DNA from: Hippasteria phrygiana | Taxonomy: Eukaryota > Echinodermata > Asteroidea > Valvatida > Goniasteridae | Length of the DNA stretch: 64,000 bases | Assembly (NCBI GenBank): GCA_037893225.1 | Contig: JAZGUH010000939.1 | Span: 450,309 to 514,308 of the forward strand | Reading direction: 5' to 3' | Part shown: positions 31,534 through 42,349 of the stretch, one piece after another | Numbering within the stretch: the stretch's first letter is position 1 | How the letters are laid out: every line of letters begins with the position of its first letter | The notes under the pieces: model-generated | The model's input: only the letters and a program-made list of their open reading frames with translations | Database searches by the model: none | What the model was told of the DNA's origin: nothing | Made by a program: the position numbers and the translations under genes

Positions 31534-33250
31534 GAGTCGGTCTTGATGTTTCTCAACTTCAAGTTTCTCTTGATGGTATCCTTGAATCTGAGACGAGGGC
31601 GTCCTCTCTTTCTGTGACCTGAACTCAGTTGGGAGTAGAGGATCTGTTTTGGTAGCCTGTCGCGACATCCTCATGAGGTGTCCAGTCCACCGGAGATTCT
31701 TTTTGATCAGAAGATCTTCCATAGCAGCCCTGTCCGATCGAGTATTTCATTGTTTGTCACTTTGTCCTTCCAGGTTACCCTCAGGATCGAACGCAGATGT
31801 CGCATCATGAAGGCATGTAGCTTTTTCACCTGTCGTCTGTACACTGTCCAGGTCTCGGCTCCATAAAGTAGGGTGGATAGCACGATTGCACGGTAGATCT
31901 TGCCTTTAACCCGCGTGGACACATGGTGGATATTCCAGAGTCTCCGGCGTAGTCGACCGAAAGATGCACTAGCCTTGGCCATCCTCCTCTGTATTTCAGC
32001 ATCAATGCGTCCATCACTTGATATCGTGCTTCCTAGGTAGGTGAATTCCGGAACAGAGTTCAGCTTGATTCCATCAACCATTATTTCCTTCTCTCGGGTT
32101 CTTGTAGAGTTGGGCTGGTACAGCACTTCCGTCTTCTTGATGTTGATCTTCAGGCCGAACTTCTTAGACGCATCGGAGAAAGCATCCACTATTCTCTGGA
32201 TCTCTTCAGCAGAGTGGGCAACCAGTGCACTGTCATCTGCGAACAGCAGCTCTCTCACGAGTATCTGAGTAGTCTTGGTCTTCGCTCTGAAGTGTGCGAC
32301 GTTGAAGAGGTCAGCGCTCTGTCTTGACTGTATATATACGCCATCCCCCATGCCTCGGAAAGCCTCTTCGAGCATTGCCGATAGAAAGATGGAGAAAAGC
32401 GTGGGCGCCAGTACACAACATTGCTTGACACCATTTGTAACACCGAACGTTTCCGAGACTTCCCCTCCATCACTAACATTCGCCATCATTCCTGTGTGTA
32501 GAGCCTCGATCATAGTTGCGAACTTCTCTGGGCAACCATATTTCCTCAGTAGCTGCCATAGCCCGGTCCTCCCAACTGTATCAAACGCCTTCTTGAAGTC
32601 CACAAATACCATGTACAGCAGTCGGTCCTACTCAATGCACTTTTCTTGTAGTTGTCAGAGACAAAAGATCATATCCACGGTGCTCCGGTTGGATCTGAAG
32701 CCACACTGTGTCTCTGGAACTACTTCTGGCGCTATGTGAATAGATAGTCTGTTAAGGAGGATCCTGGCGAAGATCTTGCCTGCTATGGAAAGAAGAGAGA
32801 TTCCTCGGTAGTTCTCACAGTCTGTTCGATCTCCTTTCTTGTAGATGGTTACAATTCTGGCATCCTTCCATGCTTGTGGTACAGAACCCTCCACCCAGGC
32901 TTTAGTGATTAGTTGGTACAGTCTGTTGACCAGATTGGCTCCTCCGTACTTCCATACTTCAGCAGGAATTCCATCACCCCCAGGTGCTTTGCCGTCTTTC
33001 AGGCCGGCGATTGCTCTATCCATCTCATCCATGGTTGGAATCTCTTCGAGGCATTTGTGGGTAATGCACTGCTGGATGTTGTCAAGAGCTTCGGGTTCTA
33101 TGTCACCGGTGACATTGAGTAGCTTCTGGAAGTATTCACTCCATCTTGCCACAACTCTCTTGTTATCAGAGAAGGTCTCCATTCCATCTGCTGATTTCAG
33201 GTGAACAGGTCCCTTCTTCACGGCTCTCTGTAGCTCCTCCGCCTTCATTT
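31534..33250 (-). pseudogene. LINE reverse transcriptase with stops
   Basis: Motifs from high to low coordinates: KDGKAPGGDGIPAEVWK, NYRGISLLSIAGKIFARILL, GFRSNRSTVDM, VFVDFKKAFDTVGR, NGVKQCCVLAPTLFSIFL, ELLFADDSALVAHS, EFTYLGSTISSDG. Two in-frame stops lie at about 32655 and 32627, and a frameshift near 31720 separates the terminal LRWTGHLMRM region. The catalytic FADD is intact. It belongs to the LINE at 28400-34620. Confidence 0.85.
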
Positions 33251-33478
33251 CCCACCAGTTTGATTTCAGGGCACGGGTGCGTTTTTGTAGCAGTCTGCAG
33301 GCATCTTTGTACGCTGCAATGGTGGATCTATAGTGCTTCTGGTCTGCAACACACTCTGGTGGGCTTTGTCTCTTCTGCTCATAAGATTTTGTAGCTCCTG
33401 GTGATTGGGATTGAACCAGTCTTGATGTTTTCTGTCTGGCTTGCCGGGAGATGTTTTAGCTGTGTTGTACACGACCTG

Positions 33479-34613
33479 CTACAGAGCTGCCCATTCTTCA
33501 TCTGGTGTTGAGCTTTCCTTCTCCACCCAATGGGCAAGAGCGCTATCCATCTCCTGCTCGAAGCTCTTCCTATTGCTGATGGTACATAGTTTTGCTGTGT
33601 TGAGCTTGGTCGGTTTTCTTGCCCCTTGCCTGTTGTGCTTTTGACATATTTTAAATGCCACTTTTGACCTCAGCATCTGGTGATCGGTCCAGCAGTTAGC
33701 TCCACGCATGACTCGAGTACTGTAGATGTCCATCTTATTCCGACACCTCGTGATGATGAAGTCGAGCATATGCCAGTGACCAGAACGAGGATGCATCCAG
33801 GTGGTCTTACGTTCATCCTTCTGTTTGAACAAGGTGTTCGTCACAATCAGTTCGAACTCAGAACTCAGAGCACAGAGCCAGTAGAAGCTCGCCATTTGAG
33901 TTGCGTTTCCCGATCCCATGTTTGCCCATGACCAAGGGCCACTTGTCATTGTCTCTTCCTATCCTTGCAATGAAATCTCCCATCAGCAGGAGCTTATCAT
34001 TACGAGGGATGTCTCTGAGCGTACTTGCCAGCTCGTTGTAGAAGGCCTCCTTGTTTACATCCGGGTTTGTCATTGTTGGAGCATACACACTGATAATTGT
34101 GGCAAAGTTGTCCTTACTCAGAGGGAGTCTCGTCGTCATGATTCTGTCACTTACTGGCCGTGGCATTTCTGTCAGCGTTGTCACGATGTCTTTCTTGATA
34201 GCAAAGCCCACTCCAGTCTCCCTTCTCTCTCCTTCGGGTTTGCCACTCCAGAAGAAAGAGTATTCCAAGTCATTGAGACTACCAGACTCTGAGAACCTTG
34301 TTTCGCACAGGGCGGCGATGTCGATGTTAAACTTGACAAGTTCCATTGCTACTAGTGCAGTACGTCTTTGCGGTCGGTCTACTACTTCTCGGTCGAGAAG
34401 AGTCCTGACGTTCCATTGAGCAATTGTCAATAGTTGTGTTTTTCTTCCTAGCTGATTTTTTACTGTCGACGGAAGATGAGGTCGAACAGCGCGGTCCTTG
34501 GTAACCCGGGCGACGGCCGATCCGGTATGGTGTTTCGTGCGGTTGTACATTTCATGAAAGCTGCTTGCAAAAGTGTTGAAGTGGTGCTGGCTTTTGCAAG
34601 TTACCAGCGGCAC
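33479..34613 (-). pseudogene. LINE AP endonuclease, frameshifted
   Basis: From 34613: QLLTIAQWNVRTLLDREV, then DIAALCETRFSESGSL, then TIISVYAPTMTNPDV and LLLMGDFIARIGRDNDKW. After a frameshift at about 33860-33950 comes TTWMHPRSGHWHMLDFIITR, then GANCWTDHQMLRSK. These are the usual blocks of an exonuclease III-like LINE endonuclease that nicks the target DNA. The GDFNARIG motif has Ile for Asn. The frameshift makes it non-functional. Confidence 0.82.
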
Positions 34614-34639
34614 TCTCTCGGGGAGCTAATAGAGGTCTT

Positions 34640-35394
34640 ACACCGGCAAGAACACGTCAAGACAGGTGCAAACTATAAGTCCCTGCAGTGGCTGGTCGGG
34701 AGATGTTGGGAGTCCCATTCATCAACCGCCCTTGATACTGCCACATTGACATGGTTTTCTGTTAGGATTTGCTCCCTTAGCCTTCGATTCTGTCAAGAAC
34801 CTGTACCACAAGGCAGTGGTTTACAACTCTGCAAGACAGGGGCGTCAAACTCCCTGAGGTATTATATATTGGGTTGCCCATATGGGCCCCATACAGTTTT
34901 GGCTGATGGGGCCACTTAAGGGCTAGCCCAGACCTGCCCAAAAGGGTCCCACATGGGTGTAATAAGTTACTTCTATTTAGTATGGTTCCCACTCCATTCA
35001 TTTCTGTAAATTTGCACTTACTATCTGGCAACGTAGCTTAATTCCAGTAAATAGACATTTAGCTAGTGTATGTAAGTTTTTAATACGTTTTTTATGTTCT
35101 GGGAAAGTTCATGGCACGTTCTTATAACGTCACAAAGTTACGTTTATAAAACGTCCAAAACTTTCCACAAACTTTCGTCCAAAAAACGTTTTTTGGAAAC
35201 GTCCGCAAAACATAAGAAAACGTTCAGAAAACGTGCCGAAAACGTTAAATGGTTTGCTGGGCATGGCTATCTGATGGTATCTATAATTCTATTAGACGTA
35301 GAAATCACTTGTACAGAAAGTTTTTCAGAAACCCGACTGCAAATAATAAATCTATTTATATTTTGTATAAAAACAAACTCACGGGGTATTAATT
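34640..35394. other. Unannotated region with AACGTT-rich tract
   Basis: No gene is seen. About 35100-35260 is dense in ACGTT/AACGTTTT words in both orientations, giving a self-complementary tract that may be a decayed MITE or simple repeat. The segment 34860-34970 contains repeats of GGGCCC/CCCATATGGG. Confidence 0.4.
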
Positions 35395-37500
35395 AAATCA
35401 GCAAAGAAAATTATCTGTATGCACAAAATGTATTAAAGTAAAAGGTAACATTAAGGGTACCTGGAAAGTTATAAATTCTCTACTTAACAAACGTAAGCAA
35501 CACTCAGAAACATCTTTATCTTTTAAAGATGGTATTGAAATTTGCGATAACAAGGAAATTGCTGATGCATTTAACAACTACTTCGTTAACATCGGCAGTA
35601 GCCTTTCCAGTGAGCTCCCGTTATGAAATACCTCTTTTGATTCCTTTCTCAGCAACAAATGTTCGAATTCACTCTTTTTCACACCTGTTACCCAGGAAGA
35701 GATTGTGGATTGTCTAAACAAAATACCTTCTGGCAAGGCCCCTGGTTTTGATGGTTTAAGTTCTTTTGTCATTAAACAGGTAAGGTATTCATTAGCTAAA
35801 CCTCTGGCTGACATCTTCAACAAATGTCTGTCAGCCGGTGTGTTTCCTGATGGTCTAAAAATAGCCCAGGTAAAACCAATTTATAAAAACGGCTGTAAGC
35901 ATGATATTGCGAACTATAGACCCATATCAGTCTTATCTACATTTTCAAAACTTTTTGAAAAGCTTATTTATAAACAATTAATTTCTTTGATTAATAAACA
36001 TGATATTCTCTCTGAATCACAATTTGGATTTAGAAAAAATCGCTCAACCGAATTGTCGACATCGTATGTTATTAGTAAATTATGTAATGCCATAGATAGT
36101 AATAATTTTTCTGTAGGCGTCTTTCTGGACTTATCAAAAGCTTTCGATACTGTAAATCATGATATTTTAATTAATAAATTAGAACATAATGGTGTGCGTG
36201 GCTCAGCATTGGAATTACTTAAAAGTTATCTTTGTATAAACAGAAAACAATATGTATCATTTAATTCTGTAAATTATATCAATGGACTCATTACATGTGG
36301 TGTACCTCAGGGCTCCGTGTTGGGTCCGTTACCTTTTCTTCTTTATATTAATGATATATGCAATACCTCAGAAAGTATTAAGTTTTGTTTATTTGCCGAC
36401 GATACAAGTCTGCTGTACACTCACAATAATGTAAATGAAGCTATTCGAAACCTTAATATGGAACTTGAAAAGATCAGCACATTACTCTTAGCAAACAAAT
36501 TATGTATTAATGTTCTTAAATCAAATTACATGATTTTTTGTGCCAGTCAATACAAGTATACACAATCTGTTCTTCTGATTCTAAATAATGCAAGGCTTAG
36601 TCAAGTTAAATGAACTAAATTCCTTGGGGTAACTATTGACGAAAATCTTACTTGGAAAAGTCATATTGATGAGCTAGCAACAACAAAAATCCACGAATAT
36701 TGGAATAGTGAATCGGTTAAAATATTACCTCCCCAGCAGGATTGTATTAACATTGTATAATTCATTTGTTTTATCATATTTAAATTATTCAATCTTGACT
36801 TAAGCCAATTTCTCATCTAAATGTAACAAATTACTCATTTTACAAAAACGAGCAGTTCGTGTAATTTTGAATGCTGGTTACCGTGATCATTCTGCTCCAT
36901 TATTTGCTAAATTGAATTGATTACAATGTAATGACTTATACCAGCTAAATTTGGGAAAATTCATACATAAATTTACGCATAATGCACTGCCTCCCTGTTT
37001 TAATTGTTGTTTTACTTTAACATATAATGTTCATGTATATAATACTCGAAGTAGTACTAGGGGAAGTTTGTTCGTCCATTTCAATAGAACGGCAATGTCT
37101 AAAGATAGTGTTGTTCATCGAGGCATCTCATACTGGAATAGTTGAGAATTCTCTTAAAACATCACCATCTCTGTCTGTCTTTGTTAAAAATTTAATAGCT
37201 CGATTCCTCGAGTTTTACTAGTAATTTTAGTCTGATTAGTGAACTAATAATTTTGCCTTGTCTCACACTAGTCTGTCTCTACGTACGTTGTGTTTTGTTG
37301 TCCCTTGTCTGGTTCCCTGGTTGTATGTTTGTCTGTCCATAGGTTAGGGCACAAAAGCGTTATACGCTTAACCTTATACCTGGATGTTGTCACTTAATTT
37401 GTTGCTTTTTTATTATTTAACTTGCTGGTTTACATATTATTAAATTCCCTGGTAATTTCTATATGATTGTAAATATTGTAATGAATGACAACATTGAAAT
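35395..37500 (+). mobile_element. CR1/L2-like LINE, 5' truncated
   Basis: A coding remnant begins with GTWKVINSLLNKRK and NKEIADAFNNYFVNIGSSLS. A frameshift and stop near 35625 follow, then a 302-codon open stretch (35705-36613) with IPSGKAPGFDGLSSFVIK, NYRPISVLSTFSKLFEK, GFRKNRSTE, LDLSKAFDTVNHDIL, CGVPQGSVLGPLPF and FADDTSLLY. A decayed C-terminal part reaches 37145. The catalytic FADD is kept but the element lacks its endonuclease and has stops. The 3' end is near 37500. Confidence 0.8.
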
Positions 37501-37516
37501 AAATGTTACAACAGCA

Positions 37517-37790
37517 ACCTTCATAGCACCAGACGCCCGGTTAGACCACGTGTATGTTGACATTGTCGGCCCACTTCGTCAAACGGCCAGTCATACCTCC
37601 TCACTTGCATAGACCGCGGTGGCCCAGACATAACTGCAGAAACCGTCGCCAGAGCGTTTGTGACCGATTGCAAACGCTCTGGCGACGTTTTTTTGGGTAG
37701 CACGATTCGGCACACCATCAACAATCATAACCGACAGCGGACGACAATTCGAGTCGGCACTGTTAAACGCCTTAAAGGAAACATGATTTA
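37517..37790 (+). pseudogene. Ty3/Gypsy integrase core fragment
   Basis: A broken frame shows LDHVYVDIVGPL, TAETVARAF and then FGTPSTIITDSGRQFESAL, the two Asp-bearing blocks of a Gypsy integrase. Stops and a frameshift interrupt it. A short inverted piece, CGTCGCCAGAGCGTTTG and its complement around 37648-37686, suggests a local rearrangement. No long terminal repeats are visible. Confidence 0.7.
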
Positions 37791-38286
37791 GGATTTATAT
37801 TGCATTATTCCTGCTTAAAACAAAGTATTATCTTGACAATGATATTTTGTGTCCAGAGACAGATATTTCCCAGATTAAATATGAGAAAACAATTTTTGAA
37901 AATGTTTGTCCAAGCTACTCCGCCCCCTGAGTGGGACCCTCATTAACATAAGTGTGTGACGTAGATCGAGGCACATTACCCATTCATCACGGGTATGCAT
38001 TGTGTTATTATTATTATTATTATTAGTTCTTTCTGGTAATGAAACCAAGGATTCCTCAAAAGCGCCCTAGGCACTGTAGCTCGGAAGCCTGAAGAAACCT
38101 GTAGAGAGAAGACAATGAGAAGAAGTTACAGTTTTAGAGGTGGGAGGAAAACCCCAGAAGAATATTCTGGGGAAAACCCACGGAATCAGGTAGGGACTGA
38201 AAACCCAATCCACATGTGGACCATTGTACATTGTACGGCGAAAATTCTTCGTCCAAAATCTAAGCAAAATATAATGTTTTTCGGCC
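37791..38286. other. Region upstream of the THAP exon
   Basis: No gene is seen apart from the following exon. A (TTA)n microsatellite lies at about 38007-38026. The sequence could hold the 5' region of the THAP gene; no TATA box is obvious. Confidence 0.4.
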
Positions 38287-38631
38287 ATGCCGACAAGGTG
38301 TGTGGCTGCTGGGTGTAGCAAAACAACGACGGATGGAGTAAGCCTTCATTTATTTGCAACTGATGCGAAATATCGGAGAATTTGGACGGCGAAAGTGAAG
38401 GTGACAAGAGCAAAGTGGTCCGGCCCCAGCAGCTTTTCTGCGTTATGTAGCGACCACTTTGAGCCGTCGTGTTTCGATACTGGTATTTTCAAATCCTTTG
38501 GGATGACCATTAAAAATATGCTCAAGTCCACTGCCATCCCAACAAAGTTCCCAGATGTGAGTAAGATAGAGGCGAAAGCAGTTAAACGGCCCATTCCCCG
38601 AGGAGCCTTCGCTAAAAGGGAGAAAATCGGG
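38287..38631 (+). CDS. THAP-type zinc finger, first coding exon
   Basis: Starting at the ATG of 38287, the C2CH ligands of a THAP domain are visible: Cys5 and Cys10 (MPTRCVAAGCSK), Cys54 and His57 (SALCSDHFEPSCF), with the invariant Trp33 and the terminal STAIPTKFP box. THAP domains bind DNA and occur in host regulators and in P-element-type transposases. The exon ends at a strong donor, GTAAGT, at 38632. About 115 residues are encoded. Further exons should lie downstream; a charged stretch at about 39745-39910 is one candidate. Whether this is a host gene or a transposase remnant cannot be decided here. Confidence 0.78.
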
Positions 38632-39222
38632 GTAAGTTCGATGTTAGTTGTTGTTGCAACTTACGAAATTGCACGTGTAGACCTAGTGTGTAAACGGGCC
38701 GGGTCCAGACTATCGAGTCGATCCATGAATTTCGGTGCCTCGGTCTACGTCACGAACAGCGCCCTCAATTTGAGTCACAACAAATTTCAAAAATGGGGGG
38801 TCAATTTTTGAGCGGCAAATAATATCTAGCCGTTCCGCTGATTCCCATCACCGTCACCGTCATGGGAACGGGAAAAGCACGCAAGCGCTGCTGCTACAGG
38901 GTTTTCAGGAATTGTCATCAGCTAAGCTGGTATCCCTGGTGCCCCAGTGTTCGTCAGTAGCGTCATCAGCCCCCGTTGACCAATCAGTTCACCCCCTCGG
39001 GAACCGACGTTTTCGGATCGTAGGGATAAATTGTCGTTGTGTCCATCAGAAAACTTCTCTGATGCAGGCCGAAGCTTTCGACTGCCACGGGAGTCCGCTC
39101 ATGACCGACAGGCTCCACAAACGGCCGACGGGGGCGAAGCCTCAGGTTTGGGCAGACCGGCCCCGACCCCGGGATAGACGGGAGCTTCTTACCCTATTGT
39201 TTCTGTCTTCAACATGATTCAT

Positions 39223-39453
39223 TTACAATGAAGCCCCCCCCCCCCACCCCCACCCCCGGATCCGCGCCTGGACTGGTAGACAATCTTTGTCCACTAAAGA
39301 CGGATCCTCAGATGTACGAGCCAACACATCTGAAAGTAGGATGGAGAAATTAGACACTTTGGCTCCACTGCGCATGTGTCGATCGAACTTTTCTAGAGTT
39401 GTATTCAGATCTCTAGTGCCTTTATCAGGGAATATGCGCTTTTTGGCCGACAT
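39223..39453 (-). other. Open frame that may be an exon or protein remnant
   Basis: About 76 codons on minus, starting MSAKKRIFPDKGTRDLNTTL, with ordinary soluble-protein composition until it runs into a poly-G tract at 39232. The upstream sequence also reads as plausible protein with one stop between. I recognise no family; it may be a fragment of a transposase or host exon. Confidence 0.25.
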
Positions 39454-39744
39454 TTACGAACGAAGTTTGTCTTTAACTTCAGAGGCAATAGTGGGCACTG
39501 TGTCATCTGTGTTGGTCTTCAAATGCTACATCTCATGCTTGGGTAGTCTCAAAGGTTTCTTTTTCTGAACCTTGCCAAAGACTTCCTCCTAGATGTCTGC
39601 ACAAAAACTGTCCACAGGCACTGTAAATTTTTGTAGGGTAGCAGGATTAGCAGATTCCCGACGGAAGGATGTACGAGAAGACTCCTTCGGTGAGGGAGGG
39701 AGAAATGCAAGATTTTACTTACTTACGGCATCACCAAATTACCT

Positions 39745-39915
39745 CTGTGGGACATAGAAGTGTCGACCGGTTCCATAAATTCCTGGTCAGAATCACTGGA
39801 GACGGTTGAAAAGGAAGTAGAACAGCCGAAAACTCCGTGTGGGAAGCTAGAACGCAAGCGAAATCGGGATAGGGAGCGTGAAAAATCCCGGGCCGAAACT
39901 TATGGAATTCCATTG
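39745..39915 (+). other. Possible downstream exon, charged
   Basis: A frame reading SINSWSESLETVEKEVEQPK then KLERKRNRDREREKSR lies 1.1 kb after the THAP exon, close to an AG at about 39749. The strongly charged, coiled-coil-like composition is common after a THAP domain. The link is only by position and could be wrong. Confidence 0.25.
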
Positions 39916-39957
39916 CTGCCATTTACGCGTCGCATTTGTGGCAGTGTTAATTGGGTC

Positions 39958-40960
39958 CGCAGCCATTTGCACCGTCAACGGCACATAGTCGCGTCGTGCC
40001 GTCGCATAGTCGCGTCGTGCCGTCGCGTCGTACCGTCGCATAGTTTTGTGCAGTTTGTATAGGGCCGTCGGATAGTCGCGTCGTGCCATCGCATAGTCGC
40101 GTCGTGCTGTCGCATTGTCGCATCGTGCCGTCGCATAGTCGCGTCGTGCCGTTGCATAGTCGCATAGTCGCATTGTCGCATTGTTGATTTCGGGTCCTTA
40201 GCCGTTTACGCCGTAAACCCTGAAAATCAACAATGCAACTATGCGACGGCACGGCGCGACTATTCGACGGCACGACTTGACAATGCGACGGCACGACGCG
40301 ACAATTCGATGGCACGACGCGACAATGCGATGGCACGATGCGACAATGTGACGGCACGACGCGACTATCCGACGGCCCTATACAAACAGTACAAAACTAT
40401 GCGACGGTACGACACGACGGCACGACGCGACTATGCGACGGCACGATGCGACTATCCGACGGCACGACGGCTCCGTCGCGTCGTGCTGTCACGTCGTGCC
40501 GTCGCCTCGTTCCTCATTACTTTGATGTAGTGTCAAAGGCATCGCGTCGTGCCGTCGCGTCGTGCCATCGTGCCGTCGCGTCGTGTTGTATCGTGGTGCC
40601 GTCGCGTCGTGCCGGCGCGACGTGCTGTCGCATCGTGCCATCATACCATCGCATCATGCCGTCACGTCGTGTTGTATCGCGTCGCGCCGTCGCATCGTGC
40701 CATCGCGTCGTCCTGTTACCTGTTTTTCTATAATTTTCTACAGGCCGTCGCGTCGTGTCATTGTGCCATCGTGTCATGCCGTCAAACTATCGCGTCGTGC
40801 CGTCGCGTCGTGCCGTCATGTCGTGCCGTCATGTCGTGCCGTGCTGTCGTGACATGCTGTCTCATCGTGCTGTTGTGCCATCGCGTTGTGCCGTCGTGCC
40901 GTCACGTCGTGCCGTCGTGCCATCGAGTCGTGCCGTCGTATCGTGCCGTCGTACCGTTTC
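39958..40960. repeat. CpG-rich minisatellite GTCGTGCCGTCGC, both orientations
   Basis: Roughly 13-bp units of CGTCGTGCCGTCGC and its variants fill the kilobase; the orientation flips near 40200, between copies of a short unique stem (GATTTCGGGTCCTTAGCCG / GTAAACCCTGAAAATCAAC). All six frames are open over long stretches because the unit lacks stop codons, so the many Arg/Ser/Val- or Asp/Thr/Arg-rich ORFs here are artefacts. It lies just outside the left arm of the large inverted repeat. Confidence 0.88.
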
Positions 40961-41771
40961 CAAAAAAGGCTGGTGATCAGGGCCAATAGAGGGCGCATTT
41001 CACAACTCGGCACCGAAACATGTACAATGTACATGTATAACGTTAGTTTTAACTGTCAATCGGTATATTTTTTCGAAAAATATTTTTGGAGCGCTTACCT
41101 GCCTTTTTTAGTAAATTCGTCTTTTACGTTGTAGTTTGTTCGGCATAGTCCCAGGTATCATGAATGGCCACACCACACCCCCCCCCCCCCCCACCCCTAT
41201 CTGGAAGTAAAAATACGGCACCCACACCTACATAGAGCTCTAAAATTTTAGAGATCTTTCCGAGAACGCTGGGACGATCTCCAAGCATTGGCGTAAATCC
41301 ATGTCGCCGAGTAGGGGATAGGAGTGTTGGCGAGAGAGAAGGGGGAGATGAAGACAATTATGACACTAAAGTTGCTGCTCATGATACCGTAATTTACCTA
41401 TAGGGACTTACGTCTAATGTAAAAAATAATGCACACTTTTGTCCCCATGCCTGACAACACAACGGTGTATTTAAAGCTTTTGTACTGTTTGTCTTCCGCT
41501 TTTTATACATTTTGACTCTTGAAAGTTACAAGATAACATTGAAATCAGCATTTTTTTTTTTAACAACAAAAATCGGAGGTGGGGGTGGTGGGTGGGTGGG
41601 TGATACAATGGCACACCCCCCCCCCCCCGGTCAAGAAGTAGGGTATATATACACACCCCGGGATTTACGCCCATCGCTCCTCTTCAAACGAGTGACGCTG
41701 GAGGAATACAAACAAGTATGACAATTAGTCATAGCAATAAGAACAGCACAAGAAACATTAGCTGAACAATT

Positions 41772-41872
41772 CCAAGGCCAAGATCACCAAGGCCAAGATC
41801 ACCAAGGCCAAGATCACCAAGGCCAAGATCACCAAGGCCAAGATCACCAAGGCCAAGATCACCAAGGCCAAG
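41772..41872 (+). repeat. 15-bp minisatellite CCAAGGCCAAGATCA, about 7 copies
   Basis: Nearly perfect 15-bp units follow one another. Because 15 is a multiple of three, long hydrophobic or charged ORFs appear; these are not genes. Confidence 0.93.
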
Positions 41873-42349
41873 CGGGCATCAATAGAAAACGTCCCTACTG
41901 AGATCTCCTCATAACAAGACCAACACATCCGCTTAAAAGAGACATCCACTGTTGCCATCCATCTATTATTATATTTATTATTATTATTTTTTTTTTTTTT
42001 TATTTTTTTTTTTTTTTTATAGTCAATGGAGTTTTAAAACTCCTTTTATTTAGTTTCCAACAAATCTCAAATGTACATTTTATAAAAATGTACAAAACGT
42101 AAGAGGGACTGAAATGTGTACAAAAATAAAATCACATGATTAAGGTATACTTTAAAAGAGTTTGCTGGTAATGTTTCTGCCAATTAATAGTCAAAGAGAA
42201 TTGTATCGTTTTTTACATAACAGAATACTTGATTTTTCCCATACATTTGACTAAAAATATTATCTGGAAGCCTGTTTCTTTCATGTCTAAGTGTGTTCCT
42301 TATATGGTTCTGGTACTTCTTCAAAATTGTGTTATCGTTAAGAGAGTCT

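Larger units (their letters stand above)
28400..34620 (-). mobile_element. AP-endonuclease non-LTR retrotransposon (RTE/CR1-like), interrupted by Harbinger
   Basis: On the minus strand, from 34613 down: AP endonuclease, reverse transcriptase, and a C-terminal region with LRWTGHLMRMSRQ. It continues on the far side of a Harbinger insertion (28641-31530) with a remnant of a Cys/His tail. The order is that of a single long LINE of the type often annotated as craniofacial development protein 2-like endonuclease-RT. I cannot place it more finely than the RTE/CR1-like group. Stops and frameshifts show it is dead. Confidence 0.75.

Noticed and set aside
32275..34919. Plus-strand ORFs in the LINE region
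   Set aside because: The minus strand has the endonuclease and reverse transcriptase motifs; the plus frames are shadows.
37517..37790. The missing Polinton integrase
   Set aside because: The motif wording (VDIVGPL, TDSGRQFES) is that of Ty3/Gypsy integrases and it lies 9 kb beyond the provirus, behind other elements.
39958..40960. Arg/Ser/Val- and Asp/Thr/Arg-rich ORFs on both strands, also at 51885-52550, 54640-55515 and 61100-61365
   Set aside because: The minisatellite unit has no stop codon in any frame, so these are artefacts.
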